A DNA stretch of 64,000 nt from positions 103,106,991 to 103,170,990 of the forward strand of contig NC_080423.1 of assembly GCF_029873635.1 (NCBI RefSeq). Direction: 5' to 3'. The notes beneath the pieces were generated by a model. The model was not told the DNA's origin. It saw only the letters and a program-made list of their open reading frames with translations, and ran no database searches. A program made the translations under genes and the position numbers. This DNA is from Malania oleifera. Its lineage: Eukaryota; Streptophyta; Magnoliopsida; Santalales; Ximeniaceae. Every line of letters begins with the position of its first letter. Positions within the stretch are counted from its first letter, which is position 1. Below are positions 1-11,723 of this stretch, one piece after another.

Positions 1-2025
1 ACGAGAAAAAATGTGAAATTTGAATGGACTGATGAATGTGAGTAGAGTTTTCAAGAGTTAAAGCAGCGGTTAGTTTCAGCCCCAGTACTGGCTATTCCAT
101 CAGGGGAGGATGGTTATGTGATACACAGTGATGCCTCTTTGAAGGGTCTTGGGTGCGTGTTGATGCAGCATGGCAGGGTTATTGCATATTCATCTAGGCA
201 GCTTAAAGAATATAAGAAGAATTATCCTATCCATGACTTAGAGCTTGCTGCGGTGGTTTATGCTCTTAAAATTTGGAGACATTATTTATACGGTGGGAAA
301 TGCGAGATTTTCACGGATCACAAGAGCCTGAAATATTTCTTCACTCAGAAAGAATTAAATATGAGACAAAGAAGGTGGCTAGAGCTTATTAAAGACTATG
401 ACTGCACGATTAGCTACCACCCAGGAAAAGCGAACGTAGTGGAAGATGCTTTAAGAAGGAAGTCAGGGGGATCTGTGCTGGCAGCTATGGAGATTTAGCA
501 CTCGATTCTGGTGGACTTGGAGAGGCTTAGTATCAAATTGGTGGAGGAGAGTCCTCAGGTAGTTATTGCCAGCCTAGTGATTTAGCCTACACTATACGAG
601 AGGATTAAAGCAGCCTAGGGTGATGACGCAGAGTTGGCAGCAGTGATGGCTAGAGTACGTGATGGTCAGGTTGAGGAGTTCAGCATATCAGATGATGGAG
701 CTCTGCGATTTCGTACTAGGCTATGTGTTCCTACAGATACCGAGATCAGGAGGACTATATTGGAGGAGGCTCACAGATCCCTATACACGATCCATCCCGG
801 CAATACTAAAATGTACAGGGATCTGCGAGAGTATTTCTGGTGGAGTGGAATGAAGAGGGAGATAGCTGAATTTGTTCAGCAGTGCTTGACGTGCCAACAG
901 GTTAAAGCTGAGCACCAGAGACCAGCAGGACAGTTGCAGCCATTGTTTATTCCAGAATGGAAGTGAGACCACGTTTCAATGGATTTTGTTACGGGGTTAC
1001 AACCAGTACGGCAGGGATTGAATGCAATTTGGGTAGTTGTGGATCGTTTGACGAAGACTGCTCATTTCATCCCTATTAAAATTGGTTATTCCATGAACAG
1101 ACTGTCAGAGATATATGTTCAGGAGATAGTTCGTGTTCATGGAGTACCAGTGTCCATAGTCTCAGATCGAGATTCTCGGTTTACTTCACGATTTTGGAAT
1201 AGTTTTGAGGAGGCTATGGGTACGCAGCTAGCTTTTAGCACTGCTGTCCATCCCCAAACTGATGGTCAGACAGAGAGGACCATTCAGATACTAGAAGATA
1301 TGCTTCGTGCTTGTGTACTTGATTTTGGAGGCAATTGGATTTAGTTTATGTCATTGGTGGAGTTCGCTTACAATAATAGCTATCAGGCTAGTATCAGCAT
1401 GGCTCTATACGAAGCATTGTATGGCAGGAGATGTCATTCTCCTCTTTTCTGGGATGAAGTAGGTGAAAGGCGAGTTTTGGGTCCAGATATAGTACAACAG
1501 TTGTCCGACAAAGTTCGATTAATTAGAGAAAGAATTAAAACAGCACAGAGTCGGCAGAAAAGTTATGTAGACACTCGCCGCAGAGAATTGGAATTTGATG
1601 TGGGAGATCGAGTATTTTTGAAGATAGCTCCTCTGAAGGGAGTTATGAGGTTTGGAAAGAAGGGCAAGTTAAGCCCTAGGTTTATTGGCCCTTTTGAGAT
1701 ACTTGAGAGAATAGGGTCAGTTGCCTCTAAGCTAGCTTTGCCGCCAGCTTTGGCTCGTATTCATGACGTGTTTCATGTTGCCATGTTACAGAAATACATT
1801 CCAGGCCCATCCCACATCATTAGTTATGCAGAGATAGAGCTTAAGGATTCCTTGGCATATGAAGAGGTACTGGTATAGATTTTGTACAGAAAGGTTCAGA
1901 CTTTACTTACTAAAGAAATACAGTTAGTTAAAGTTTTGTCGAGGATCCACGCTATAGAGGAAGTTTCTTGGGAGCTTGAGGAACAGATTAGATAGAGATA
2001 CCCGCAGTTGTTCCAAGAGGTATAG
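1..2025 (+). pseudogene. Ty3/gypsy chromovirus pol, 3' part, degenerate
   Basis: This is the downstream part of a retrotransposon polyprotein cut by the window's left edge. In order it shows the end of reverse transcriptase, RNase H (about 118-460; [29 protein letters not shown]-type motifs), the integrase zinc region (about 780-900; HPGNTKMYRDL then CLTCQQVKAEH), the integrase core (about 979-1400; VVDRLTKTAHFIPI, HPQTDGQTERT) and a C-terminal chromodomain-like tail ending FQEV at 2023-2025. All segments lie in one frame. That frame is closed by eight premature stops at 43, 496, 583, 616, 964, 1342, 1876 and 1993, with no frameshift. By alignment with the copy at 27027-30477 most stops replace Gln (CAG to TAG) or Trp. 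The enzyme would copy and integrate the element's RNA; this copy cannot. The tail suggests the Tekay/Del chromovirus lineage, which is an inference. Confidence 0.9.
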
Positions 2026-2120
2026 AGGTACTCAGGTACAGTATAGTAGTTAGATAGATTTTCTTTTTGCAGGTACATGTATAAGATTTTAGCTAGTAGA
2101 TAGTTTTTAGTTTTATATGT

Positions 2121-2189
2121 GTAATCTCCCAGAACATAATATGTAATCACGGTATTTCTCCGCCACAAGTGAGGGCAGGTAATAAAATA
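2121..2189 (+). promoter_or_regulatory. Conserved 3' block with AATAAA, shared with a LINE
   Basis: This lies between the pol stop and the polypurine tract. It reads GTAATCTCCC, a short variable stretch, GTAATCACGGTATTTCTCCG, then CAAGTGAGGG and AATAAAA. The same block occurs after pol in the chromovirus at 30581-30648 and, on the minus strand, in the LINE 3' region at 7091-7155. A role as a polyadenylation module is inferred from its place next to AATAAA. Confidence 0.6.
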
Positions 2190-2268
2190 AGTAGACCATT
2201 TTCCTTTACGGAATGATAGAGCGTATTGGCGGGGATACAGATAGTAAATTTCGAGGACGAAATTTTAT

Positions 2269-2281
2269 AAGGAGGGGAGAA
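2269..2281 (+). other. Polypurine tract of the left gypsy element
   Basis: The purine run AAGGAGGGGAGAA lies directly before the TGTAATGACC end of the LTR, where plus-strand DNA synthesis is primed in LTR retrotransposons. The sequence just before it (TTTCGAGGACGAAATTTTAT) is nearly the same as before the tract at 30721. Confidence 0.85.
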
Positions 2282-4468
2282 TGTAATGACCCAGAAAATA
2301 TCCATATTCAAATATTAAAGAGAGAGGAAAATAGATACAAAAACAGAAGGAGGTCGTAGACTTCGTCGACGACATTGCATTTTGGAGATAATATTAAATA
2401 AAATAATCTTATAAAAATTGCCAAGCTTCGTCGAGGAACACACGGTCTCGTCGACGAAGGCCTTCAGAATTTCGTCGACGAAGCCCTGTGTTCATCGACA
2501 AGAAAATACCGAGAGGGGTTCTGAGGCAGCCTGAATTTCGTCGACGAATACAGGGCCTTGTCGACAAAATTTGTGAAGGACTCGTCGACGAATACAGGGT
2601 CTCGTCGATGAAATCCCCTGATATATATATATATATATATATGAAATCCGGGATATTTCTCATTTTTCACCAAGCTCTCTCTCTCCTCTCTCCCTCCTAT
2701 GACTCTCTCTCCCTTCTCTCTTCACCGGTCGCCTGATCGACGGTCCAAGGCTACCACGACGCTCCTAGCGGAGTTCTCCACAAATCTGCTGGAGCGGATC
2801 GTTGGGAAAACAAAGTTGGGTTTCATCTCAGATTCTGGGTAAGGTCTTTTATTGAGTTTTTGACTTTCCGGCAGTTATAGAAAATGATGTAGATTAAGAA
2901 ATACTGAAGTTTTGTTCTGGGACATTGTGTTCTCAGGATGTTGGGTTAGGAATCCTGTGGGTATAGAGCCATATTTTTATAGGAGCTTTTCAAAGTTGAG
3001 GTAAGAGAAATATGCTATACTAGGAGTTTTAATAGAGTTAATTGAGATTTCATGAGCATATTTTTATGTCAGTTTGTTATACTGTTTTTATAGAAAATGA
3101 GCATAAATGTTTGTGTGGCCTAAGTAGACTTTCATGTAAAGAATGAATTTATACAGTTGTTATCATACTATACTAGATACAAAGATATAGATAGTATATA
3201 TATTTGATATAGTTTTCTAGCATATGATATTATATAGATATAGATTTATATTCACAAAGAAATGTACATGCTTATACAGATTCTATATGGATGGCTTCAA
3301 GAAACAGTTATATACATATACCCATATATGTGTATACAGATGCTCAGATCAGTATTTTATATTACAGTTTATTACAGAACGGTATATACATATATACAGT
3401 GTTATAACATGCCATGTTTTTCCTATTACCATAGCATACAGAATATAGACAGAGTATATATACAGAATACATAGATAGATATACAGAGGTAGCATCAAGA
3501 TGCTACAGATACAGTGTTTGCTGTACAGAAAGACAGAGTTATGGTAATTTTGGAAATACAATGAAAACAGTAAAAGAGTATATATATGTATATATGTATA
3601 GAGTATCAGATCCTTGAGGAAAGTTACACAGACAGATACAGATTATAGAGCACGGTACCGTTGCTAGATACAAATAGAGTGCAACCACATAGCTTAGATA
3701 GTATGTGGGTACCGTCAACCGTGCTCGAAGAGTATGCAGCTCACCAGTACACTAGGTTGAGGGGGCCAGTTTGACGAGGTAGTAGCCAGTCCCAAGCTTA
3801 GGAGAGGATGCAGTTTGGCCGGGCTGAGGTAGTGTAGAGTATGATGACTTATCTGGAGGGCCGACCAGATAGAGTCCCGCCTACGGGCCGCACAACCCTG
3901 TAATGAGGGGTCAAATCATGAAGTACAGAGTCCCGGGGAGAAAAGCACAGTTATATATATATATATGTTTACAGTTTTACAGTATAGTATGATATTACCA
4001 GTATGAAAAGTAGAAAATAGATGATACAATATGTTTTAAATAAAGAAAGAAAGATATACTTGAAAGATATGATTTATAGATGATTTATTGCACTACAGTT
4101 CAGTCATTATTTTAAAAGTATCCTTAACTTAGTTGCCACACACTAGTAATAGCATATTTTCACTTACTGAGCGTCGACTCACCCCTTTATTCTCACATTT
4201 TTCAGGTAAGCCAAATAGGCGAGCAGATCAGGCTCGCAGATAGAGAGAGTGTTTGGTCACCCTAGTTATAGGGTGAGTTTTTGGCAGAGATGTGTATGTT
4301 TTGGGATAGATAATATTAGAGTGGCATTTTTGTGTATGGTTTGTATATTCTAGAATCTGTTATTGTACAGTTTATGTATGAATGGTTTCATGATATATGT
4401 TTCCGCTGCGTAGGAATGTTTACTGTATATGAAAAAAAAAAAATGATAAGAATTTTGAGGTCATTACA
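2282..4468 (+). repeat. 3' LTR of the left Ty3/gypsy element
   Basis: This 2.19 kb LTR starts TGTAATGACC and ends GGTCATTACA, a perfect 10 bp terminal inverted repeat. From left to right it has a TTCGTCGACGAA array, an (AT)n TATA region at 2621-2641, a CT-rich leader, a GC-rich conserved block (about 2730-2840), splice-like GTAAGG and TTTTCAG signals, and near the end the palindrome TGAGCGTCGACTCA (4168-4181) followed by TTTTTCAGG. The partner 5' LTR is outside the window, so the target duplication cannot be checked. Confidence 0.9.
2361..2616 (+). repeat. TTCGTCGACGAA array upstream of the LTR TATA box
   Basis: About eight copies or near copies of the palindrome TTCGTCGACGAA (SalI core GTCGAC) lie here at irregular 25-40 bp spacing, directly before the (AT)n/TATA region at 2621. 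Variants such as TCATCGAC and CTCGTCGATGAA look like CpG decay. A promoter role is inferred from position only. Confidence 0.85.
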
Positions 4469-4539
4469 ATGGAAATTGAAAAATAGAGAATGGTAAAATT
4501 AAGAAATGGAACCGTGTGAGTTAATAATATAAATAATTG

Positions 4540-5161
4540 AGGCGAAATGAAACTTTCCGCCTGAGGGCTTTCTGAGTAAGGTGAGTGCCTTCATAGGTAT
4601 CAAATATGGTCATACTTGACTGTACAACGTGTTAAGGCAAAGGGAAGCTACTTGTATGGGCGAGTAATCTTCCCTATTCTCAAGAATTTCGCAGGTAAAT
4701 ATGTATTGGAAATCATTGAATTTGAGAAATAATTTTAAAGCTTATAAAAGCTTGTGTTGTATATCTATATGATTATGAGAATGGGTATATCAGTGTATTT
4801 TCTCAGATAAAATAATAATTTGAAAGGTAAAGTGTATTATAACTGAACTAATATGGTCACACATTATAAATAATTTATTCATTCTTAGTGAGATGTGTCT
4901 CTCCAAAGATTTTAAGAATTTAAGAGACATAGCCAAAAAGGTAAAAATCTCCCTTTATATTTTACAAAAAGACAAATCTTTGTTTTGTCTTCTAGCCAAA
5001 TCTCGGGAAGGTTTGTGTGTTTTTAAAATCTCATGAGAGAATAATTGAATTTTTGAAATTTTATAAGTAGTGTTTGTCATTTTATCAAATCTCATGGAAG
5101 GTAAGTATTTTTGTCTTAAATTTTAATATGAAATTATATATTTGTTTTTTAAACCGTCACA
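4540..5161 (+). repeat. Remnant of a non-autonomous-type LTR
   Basis: The sequence follows the second half of the LTR family seen at 20807-23370. It has GCCTGAGGGCTT, GAGTAAGGTGAGTGCC, CTACTTGTATGGGCGAGTAA and the TGAGATGTGTCTC block (about 4890), and ends near CCGTCACA. The first half of the LTR is missing. It is probably an old fragment into or beside which the left gypsy element inserted. Confidence 0.6.
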
Positions 5162-5752
5162 AATCTAATTTAAATTTTAAAATTTATGTTGCCAAGCATT
5201 ATTTATGCATTGCCTCATGATTATCAAAACAAATCCACCCTAATGTATGTTAATATGGATAAGACTTAATAGTAGATTACATCTGCTAAAACTGATGGAG
5301 TGAAGTGAAGCTCTCACCTAGGCCAAAGTGTCAGCATCTGTTATCCTCCCTAAACTCTGAACCAAACGTTCCTATGGCTGTCTTCATGTTATTTAATGTT
5401 GAAAGTTGGACCACAGCTCAAAGGCCACACTGCAGATGTTGTAATGAGCCTCTTCTTTTAGGCCAATTGAAAGAAAATTTTCATCCATTTTTTTATATAC
5501 TTGAAAATTCATTTTTTCAATGAAAAAAAAAAAAAAAGAAACTTGCAAGATTTCATTTTTCTACTTTTGCAATTGATCAATTGGAATATGGTACTTACTA
5601 TGAATTAGATCCATACAAACAAAAGATATAATTTCGTATGTGCCTTCATGATGTGGTAGTTGGCATATGACTTTAGTTGGTCCAATATTATAAATAACAT
5701 TTTGTGATTTCAAAGAACCATTTTTGTAATTGTTTCTCTTTTTGAGCATTTT
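5162..5752. other. AT-rich intergenic DNA with a poly-A-tailed segment
   Basis: No gene is recognised. About 5290-5520 is less AT-rich than its surroundings and ends CAATG followed by an A run (5523-5536). It contains a 72-codon open frame from 5305 that resembles nothing I know. It could be the 3' end of a retroposed transcript or a LINE tail. Confidence 0.35.
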
Positions 5753-6173
5753 AAGGAGGGATGGTAAAACGGGTTAACGGACTGGGTTCAGGCGGATCAT
5801 AAACAGATCTGGATTAAACAGGTTCGAGTTGACCCGTTTATTAACAGGTGACTACTATATAAACTCAAATTCGCCCGTTTAATAAACGGGTTACTCGTTC
5901 AAAAAATATAATTTATTTATTTTAAATTTTTTAAAATATTTCATATAAAATGACATTTCTTAAAAAAAAAAAAAAAAAAACATTCCTTCATTTTATTTTT
6001 AAACAGGTCACCTGACAGGTGACCCGACTCGAACGCGCCTAACCCATTTAATAGATAGGTTGAGTCTGGGTTTATCCTTTTATAAATTGGTCAGCTTGTA
6101 TTAAACCCAAAGTCGGTTTACATGGACAGGTCACAGGTCACCCATTGGGTTTTGACCTATTTTTCCTCCCCTA
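5753..6173. mobile_element. hAT-like MITE (non-autonomous DNA transposon)
   Basis: The left end GGAGGGATGGTAAAACGGG and the right end (reverse complement TAGGGGAGGAAAAATAGGTC) form a loose terminal inverted repeat of the hAT type. Many ACCCGTTTA/TAAACGGGT repeats lie inside, including the perfect palindrome CCCGTTTAATAAACGGG at 5874-5890. There is no coding capacity. I could not find a clean 8 bp target duplication, so the ends are approximate. Confidence 0.55.
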
Positions 6174-7047
6174 ACTTTTAGAGTGAGTTTGACTTCTTTT
6201 TTGTCTCATTTGAAATATGAATACGGGTTAGCGTATTCGGCAAATAGTTTGTTCAGTTTTAAAAAAAAAAGTTTTAATTTTTATTAAGAACTTTAAAACT
6301 TATGAATTTGAAGTTTTTAAAACATAAAACTATTATTTTCATGACCACATCATTGATAATTTTACAGTGTTAAGTAATAAGTTAGCTTTGAGTGTTTAGT
6401 AAAAAAGTTATGAAATTTTTGAAAATATTTAAAATGACTAAATGTACATGTATTCTTAACAAGTGTAATTAACAATTTAACACAGTGATAATTTTGTGAT
6501 GCTTGAAAAAAAATTAAAGTTAACAATGCAATAAAATAATTTGTTGAAAAAAGGTTAACTTTTAGCTTTTAAAAACTTTAAATGCATAATTTTTAAAAGT
6601 TGAAATGTTTGCTCAGATGTTTAATACCCAACCTTTATTTAAAAAAATTAAGGCAAAATAAAAAGAGACTCGCTCGGCCTTAATTTACTCATAAAGTATT
6701 ATGATTTATAATTTATTTTGTGGGTGGGTGTATATTAAACATAAATATTAAACGTATCGAAGTTCAAAATTTTATATTGTTAATTTCTAAATATATGATG
6801 ATAAGAGTAAAGTGTGCATCTAAATTTGCAGCACATGCATGTACACAAACACATATACGTATGTGTATATAATTATATACACTTGCATGTGTAATAAATC
6901 ATCTTTTTATCAATTAAAGGCCTAGATTCAGGGGTGCAAAAACGAATCAAGTTCAATTAAACTTTACCATGCTCAAACTTATTTTTTAAACTCCTAACCA
7001 AGCTTGAATTCAAACCAAGCTTGAATGCACTTGCTCAAATTCATTCA
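6174..7047. other. AT-rich intergenic DNA, possible second hAT fragment
   Basis: No gene is visible. About 6930-7040 begins CAGGGGTGCAAAAACGAATC and carries repeats of AAGCTTGAATTCAA/CTTGCTCAAA type, which resembles the end of another hAT-like element. The rest is low-complexity AT-rich sequence. A LINE poly-A tail begins at 7048. Confidence 0.35.
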
Positions 7048-8914
7048 TTTTTTTTTTAAAACTAAAGGAGGGTGGCACCTCCAATTATTTATTGATATAC
7101 CCTCACTTTTGGCGGAGGAATACCGTGATTACATGACAAGTATTGGGAGATTACAAATAAAAAATACATTAAAGGTCTCCCAAAAATAACACCAACAATC
7201 AACCAAAATAGGACTACAAATTTAAACAAAATTAAATAAGAAACAAATCTAAACAGGTCTAACAAAAACAAAAACAATAAAATAAACTAAAATCAAAAAA
7301 TCTAAACCAACCAAACAAAAATCGAGAGGATGAACTAATGATGAAGGGAAGTGAGACCCAATCTATCCATCTAAAAGATACCTTTCAGAGAACGTGGTAA
7401 AAGATATTGTTCTTTGTAAAGGACATTATTTCTCATTTCTCATTTTCTAGCGAGAAAATCAGTTGCACTATTGCCTTCCCTATATTGATGGATCACCATG
7501 AAGGTCACTCCTTTTAGCTCCGCCACAAGGTCCTCCCAAAAATTTCAAAGATACCATAAGGTACATTTACCTTTCCAAAACCAATCAACAACAATTCTCG
7601 AGTCACTTTCAATAATCACATTAAAATAATGAATTCGTTTGTATAAACGAATTCCTTCTAGGATTGTTTTTAATTCCACACTATAGTTCGTACCATTACC
7701 AAAATAACTTGAAAAAGTCGCTTTCACCATGTCATGGCAGTCCCAAATGATTCCTCAACCTCCTGAAGTACTCGGATTGTCCCTACAGCTCCCATCCTAA
7801 TTTAGTTTTATTCACCCTACTAGGGGTTTAACCCATGAGATAATTTTTTCAGGCTTGGCACAAACTCTCTTGTGCTAAATTTGAAATCCTTTCAAAATTG
7901 TAATGTCTGATATCTTCAATTTTTGAAAAGAATTAGAGCTCTCAACTAAAGAACTAACTCAGTATCGAACACTTCTCCACCTCTGATCCGCACTTTGGTA
8001 AACTCTTTCTATTCTGGCTTTGCATCTTCGATTGCAGAGGCACCATGTAATTAAACACGGAATTAGACCAATTAAAATACCTTTAATAGATAATTTTCGA
8101 GCATAGTGGAACCAGTTTACAATTCTATTTTTTTAAGGAAAGAACCGTTGGAAAGGAATCCCCAACACCACACTAGCGTGACGCCAAACCTCTAAAGCCA
8201 CCTCGCCTAAAGAAAGGATGTGATCAGTGTTTTCCTAACTTCTCTGCACGCAGCAATCACAACTCAAAGTCATCGATATTCCTTTTGCTTGAATTCTATC
8301 ATCTACTTTCAAGCATCTAAATCAAGCTTTCCATAAACACATTGAGATTCTTCTAGGCAATAGAGAATGTCAAAACCACTCATTCCACTCAAAAGTATCA
8401 CTTCTACTCCTCATTGCCTCCCATGCCGTTTTTGTAGAGAAATTGTCGTCAAGGGCAGGCTTCCAGATGAATATATCCTGACCACTTTTACCAGCTGACA
8501 CATTATGCAAGATTTCCATTGTTCTATCGGCCCCAACCAATTCCATTAATAAATCAGAGTTCCAATTGCTATTTAGCCAATAATCCTTAATACACAGCTT
8601 CTTATTCGAAATATCCTCAATGTACACCGCTAACGGGCCTGATGTAAGCCACCTATCAAACCAAAAAGAAGAATTCCCACCTCTTACCAAAATTTTAATA
8701 TTATCCATAACTTCCGGAATGAAGGTCATCACTGATTTCCATAACCGAAAATCATTTGGTCTCCCCTTTCTTATTAATAAATGATCATTTTTGCAATATT
8801 TAACCCTAAAAAAAGCTGACCATAGATTGTTAAAAGTGAGCAGTTCGAAGGCAAATTTCATAATAAGCGATTTTTGAACTTTTTAAAGATCTCTCAAGCC
8901 CATACCCCCTTCCG
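7048..8914 (-). pseudogene. LINE (non-LTR retrotransposon) ORF2, 3' part, degenerate
   Basis: Read on the minus strand, this is the end of a plant LINE ORF2. It shows the end of the reverse-transcriptase region (EGGMGLRDL, about 8885-8912), the stretch before the zinc-finger domain (8370-8861; FWFDRWLTSGPLAVYIED), and an RNase H-like domain (7545-7730; NYSVELKTILEGIRLYKR, then IIESDSRIVVDW). The frame is broken between these segments. A T run at 7048-7057 is the poly-A tail. The ORF continues on the other side of the inserted element at 15069-15178, so the LINE predates that insertion. No endonuclease half is present, so it was probably 5'-truncated when inserted. Confidence 0.85.
7091..7155 (-). 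promoter_or_regulatory. LINE 3' block matching the gypsy 3' block
   Basis: The minus strand reads GTAATCTCCCAATAC, then GTAATCACGGTATTCCTCCG, then CAAAAGTGAGGG and, after a few bases, AATAAATAATTGG, about 50 bases before the poly-A tail. The order and spacing match 2121-2189 and 30581-30648 in the Ty3/gypsy elements. Confidence 0.65.
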
Positions 8915-9197
8915 ACGTGTGTAATAACCCCAAAAAAAAATAATTAAAATTATTAATCAATTAATTAATTAAATATTATTAAATTAATTAATTAAATTAA
9001 CAAGTAAAATAAATAGTAAAAAAAATAATAATATCATTAATCAATTAATTAATTAAACATTATTAAATTAATTATTGAAATAAACAAATAAAAGGAATAG
9101 TAAAAAAAACAAAAAAAAAATTGGAATAAACATATATACATATATACATACATATAAATATATAAGAATATAATAAAATAAGTTTTAAACTTATCAT

Positions 9198-9225
9198 CTC
9201 CTAAAGCTTAAAGAAGCTTTAGGAG
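9198..9225 (+). promoter_or_regulatory. Perfect 12 bp hairpin in the LTR leader
   Basis: CTCCTAAAGCTT, a four-base loop AAAG, and AAGCTTTAGGAG form a perfect inverted repeat just after the AT-rich promoter region. The 3' LTR copy near 12530 is imperfect. A similar palindrome AGCTTCTTCAAGAAGCT sits just after the TATA box of the chromovirus LTR (23686-23702). Confidence 0.7.
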
Positions 9226-10198
9226 AATTTGGATAGGCAGCCATCTCTGCATGTCCCTCAATCTTCTTCTGCGTCCGTCGCTCGCTCCGTTATTCTCCTT
9301 TTTCTCCTCGATTTCGTCGGCTTAACAAGTACCGATCGAGAAACAGAAGGTGTCGTTGGATTCCTAACTCTGCCATCGACATTTCTACTAGAGCGAATTT
9401 ATCGTGGGAGCGGCGTAAACACTATTCCTGGGGTAAGACAATTTTTCCCTAATTTCTTAATTTTTCGTTAAATTTGTCATTGAATCGACGATCAGGCACC
9501 ACCATGGGGTCTTAGTCGTGATCGTCTTCATTTTGATATAAATAAAGTTCCAATTGGGGTTTTCTAAGCCCCACTCCAAAGCGAGAGTGGATTTGGAAAA
9601 TTTGTTAATTTGGCTATATTTAAGGGTATTTTTATTTATTTAGAATTTATGGGTTTAGAAAATATTAAAATAATATTTTATTCAGGATTAACTACATGGA
9701 ACTAGAATTTTTAATTTCAGGATCCGGGTGAGCGCCGTAGGCATCTTTTTGGGGTCCCTGTTGGTATAATTTAAGAAATCAGGTAAAGGAAAAAATATAT
9801 ATTAAATCAGAATTTTTATGAATTTGATGGAAAATGAATTGTGTTATATTTACGTGTATATGTCTCAGTATGGATTAAAAAATAGCAATCATTTAAATTA
9901 CGTTTTCTGAGCTTAGGGCTATTTATTAGATACGTATATGTGAAAATGAACTAATGAAAATGAAATATATTTTCAGGATAATTATATAAGAAATAAAAGA
10001 TGTATTTTCAGCATATAAATGTTAAATGTAGGTTGACTTATTTTACAGGCAGTGCATGAATTTTATTACTAAATTGTGTGGCATGAGTAAAATAGAATTT
10101 TTTGTGGAATTATGTTATATATATATGAGATGTAGGATATACATGAAATTAACTGAATATTAAAATGATATATGAAATATGCTGCATGTGAGTGTTAA

Positions 10199-10597
10199 TG
10201 CAACCATGGAACCAATCACGGCTGAAAAGATGTCGACCATGGCTGAAAGGATGCTGAAGCTAACTAACCACGGCTGAAAAGATGTCGACCACGGCTGAAA
10301 GGATGCTGAAACTAACCAACCACGGCTGAAAAGATGTCGACCGTTGAAAGGATGCCGAAGCTAACCAATCACGGCTGAAAAGATGTCGATCACGACTGAA
10401 AGGATGCCGAAGCTAACTAACCATGGTTGAAAAGATGCCGACCACGGCTGAAAGGATGCCGAAGCTAACTAATCACAGTTGAAAAGATGCTGACCACGGC
10501 TAAAAGGATGCTGAAACTAACTAACCACAGCTGAAAAGATGTCGACCACGGCTGAAAGGATACGGAAACTAACCAACCACGACTGAAAAGATGCCGA
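10199..10597 (+). repeat. 52 bp tandem repeats in the 5' LTR
   Basis: About seven and a half units lie here, each made of two related halves: ACCACGGCTGAAAAGATGTC and ACCACGGCTGAAAGGATGCC, joined by GAAGCTAACTA. The other LTR has the matching array at 13530-13935. Units differ from each other mostly by C/T and G/A changes. Confidence 0.9.
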
Positions 10598-11723
10598 GTA
10601 TCTATGAATTAAAATAAAAAAAATGAGTATGAAATGAAAATGAATGAAGTAGAATGAAATGACAAATGTAAATGATGAAATGTTGACCATTACGTAAAAT
10701 GAAAGCAATGCAATGTTTAAACTATGAACAGGAACAAATGTGAATGATTGAATAATGATGTAAAGAATAAAGTATTATGATACTAGAAGCACCTATGTAC
10801 GTAGTACATGATGTGATTGGGCAGGGCGTACTCTTCGCCTAAGGACTTGTTGAGGAAGGCGAGTGCACTAGTAGCTTTAGATGTGGCAGTAGTTGCATAA
10901 CGTGCTAGGGCAGAGGGAATCTACTTATATGGAGGGTAGATTTCCTACCCTTAGGGCCTTTGCCGGTAAGTTATTGTTGAACAGTGTGAGTACGAGATCA
11001 ATTTTATACTTTAGGACTTACTGAGTAAGGTGAGTGCCCTGGTATGCCTTAGTTGTGATCTTCGGGTTGCCTAAGTATTAGAGTAGAGAGGTGCTACTTG
11101 TATGGGCGGGTAATCACCCATATCCTTAGGTAATCTCGTGGGTTAAATCTTTTGCATGTGTTTGGATAGGATCAGAAAATGATTTCAAAAATTATGTTAA
11201 TGATTTTCAAATATTAAATATTATGTTGTTATATAGACTCATGTTGGCCACACACTGTTTTAATATATTGTTTCTTCCCTTACTGAGACGTGTCTCATCC
11301 GCATATAAATGTATTTTTTTTAGGACTTTCTCGAGATTGAGCTTAGAGAGCTCGAGGTTTTTATAGCATTATTGGGAGATATAAGAAAAAAAACAGGGGA
11401 TAAACATTTTAATGATGTTTTTGGGAATGCAAATATTTCATGTTTTATTTTTTAAGTCTTCTAGATTTTATGAATGGTTGTAAAACATCCTGGTATTGTG
11501 AATACTGAATATTTTTTTTTTGGAGATGTGTGTATATATGAGAATAAAGGTGGATGCATGGTTCATTATAATGTGTAGATAGTTTTAGAAAACTCTGGTA
11601 TTATATTTGTTGAAGGATTATAATTATGTTTTCCGCTACATAAATGATATTAGTATGTTGATTATGAAGTAATGAATGGATTAGTAGCACTCCGGGTCCA
11701 CGTAGAGGGTTCGGGGCATTACA

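Larger units (their letters stand above)
8920..11723 (+). repeat. 5' LTR of the non-autonomous element
   Basis: It starts TGTAATAACC and ends GGGGCATTACA. It contains an (AATTAATT)-rich start, a TATA-like AT tract (about 9130-9180), a perfect 12 bp hairpin (9198-9225), GC-rich leader blocks with GGTAAG and TTTCAGG signals, a 52 bp tandem array (10199-10597) and the palindrome TGAGACGTGTCTCA at 11284-11297. The 80-codon open frame at 9229 lies in the leader and is not taken as a gene. Confidence 0.85.

Noticed and set aside
3224-3561. Tyr/Ile-rich frames on both strands (3224-3561, 30995-31264)
   Set aside because: They come from TATA/ATAC low-complexity DNA within LTRs.
10199-10597. Regular direct repeats resembling a CRISPR array
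   Set aside because: The repeats are contiguous 52 bp tandem units with no unique spacers, lie in a plant LTR, and are matched in the other LTR.
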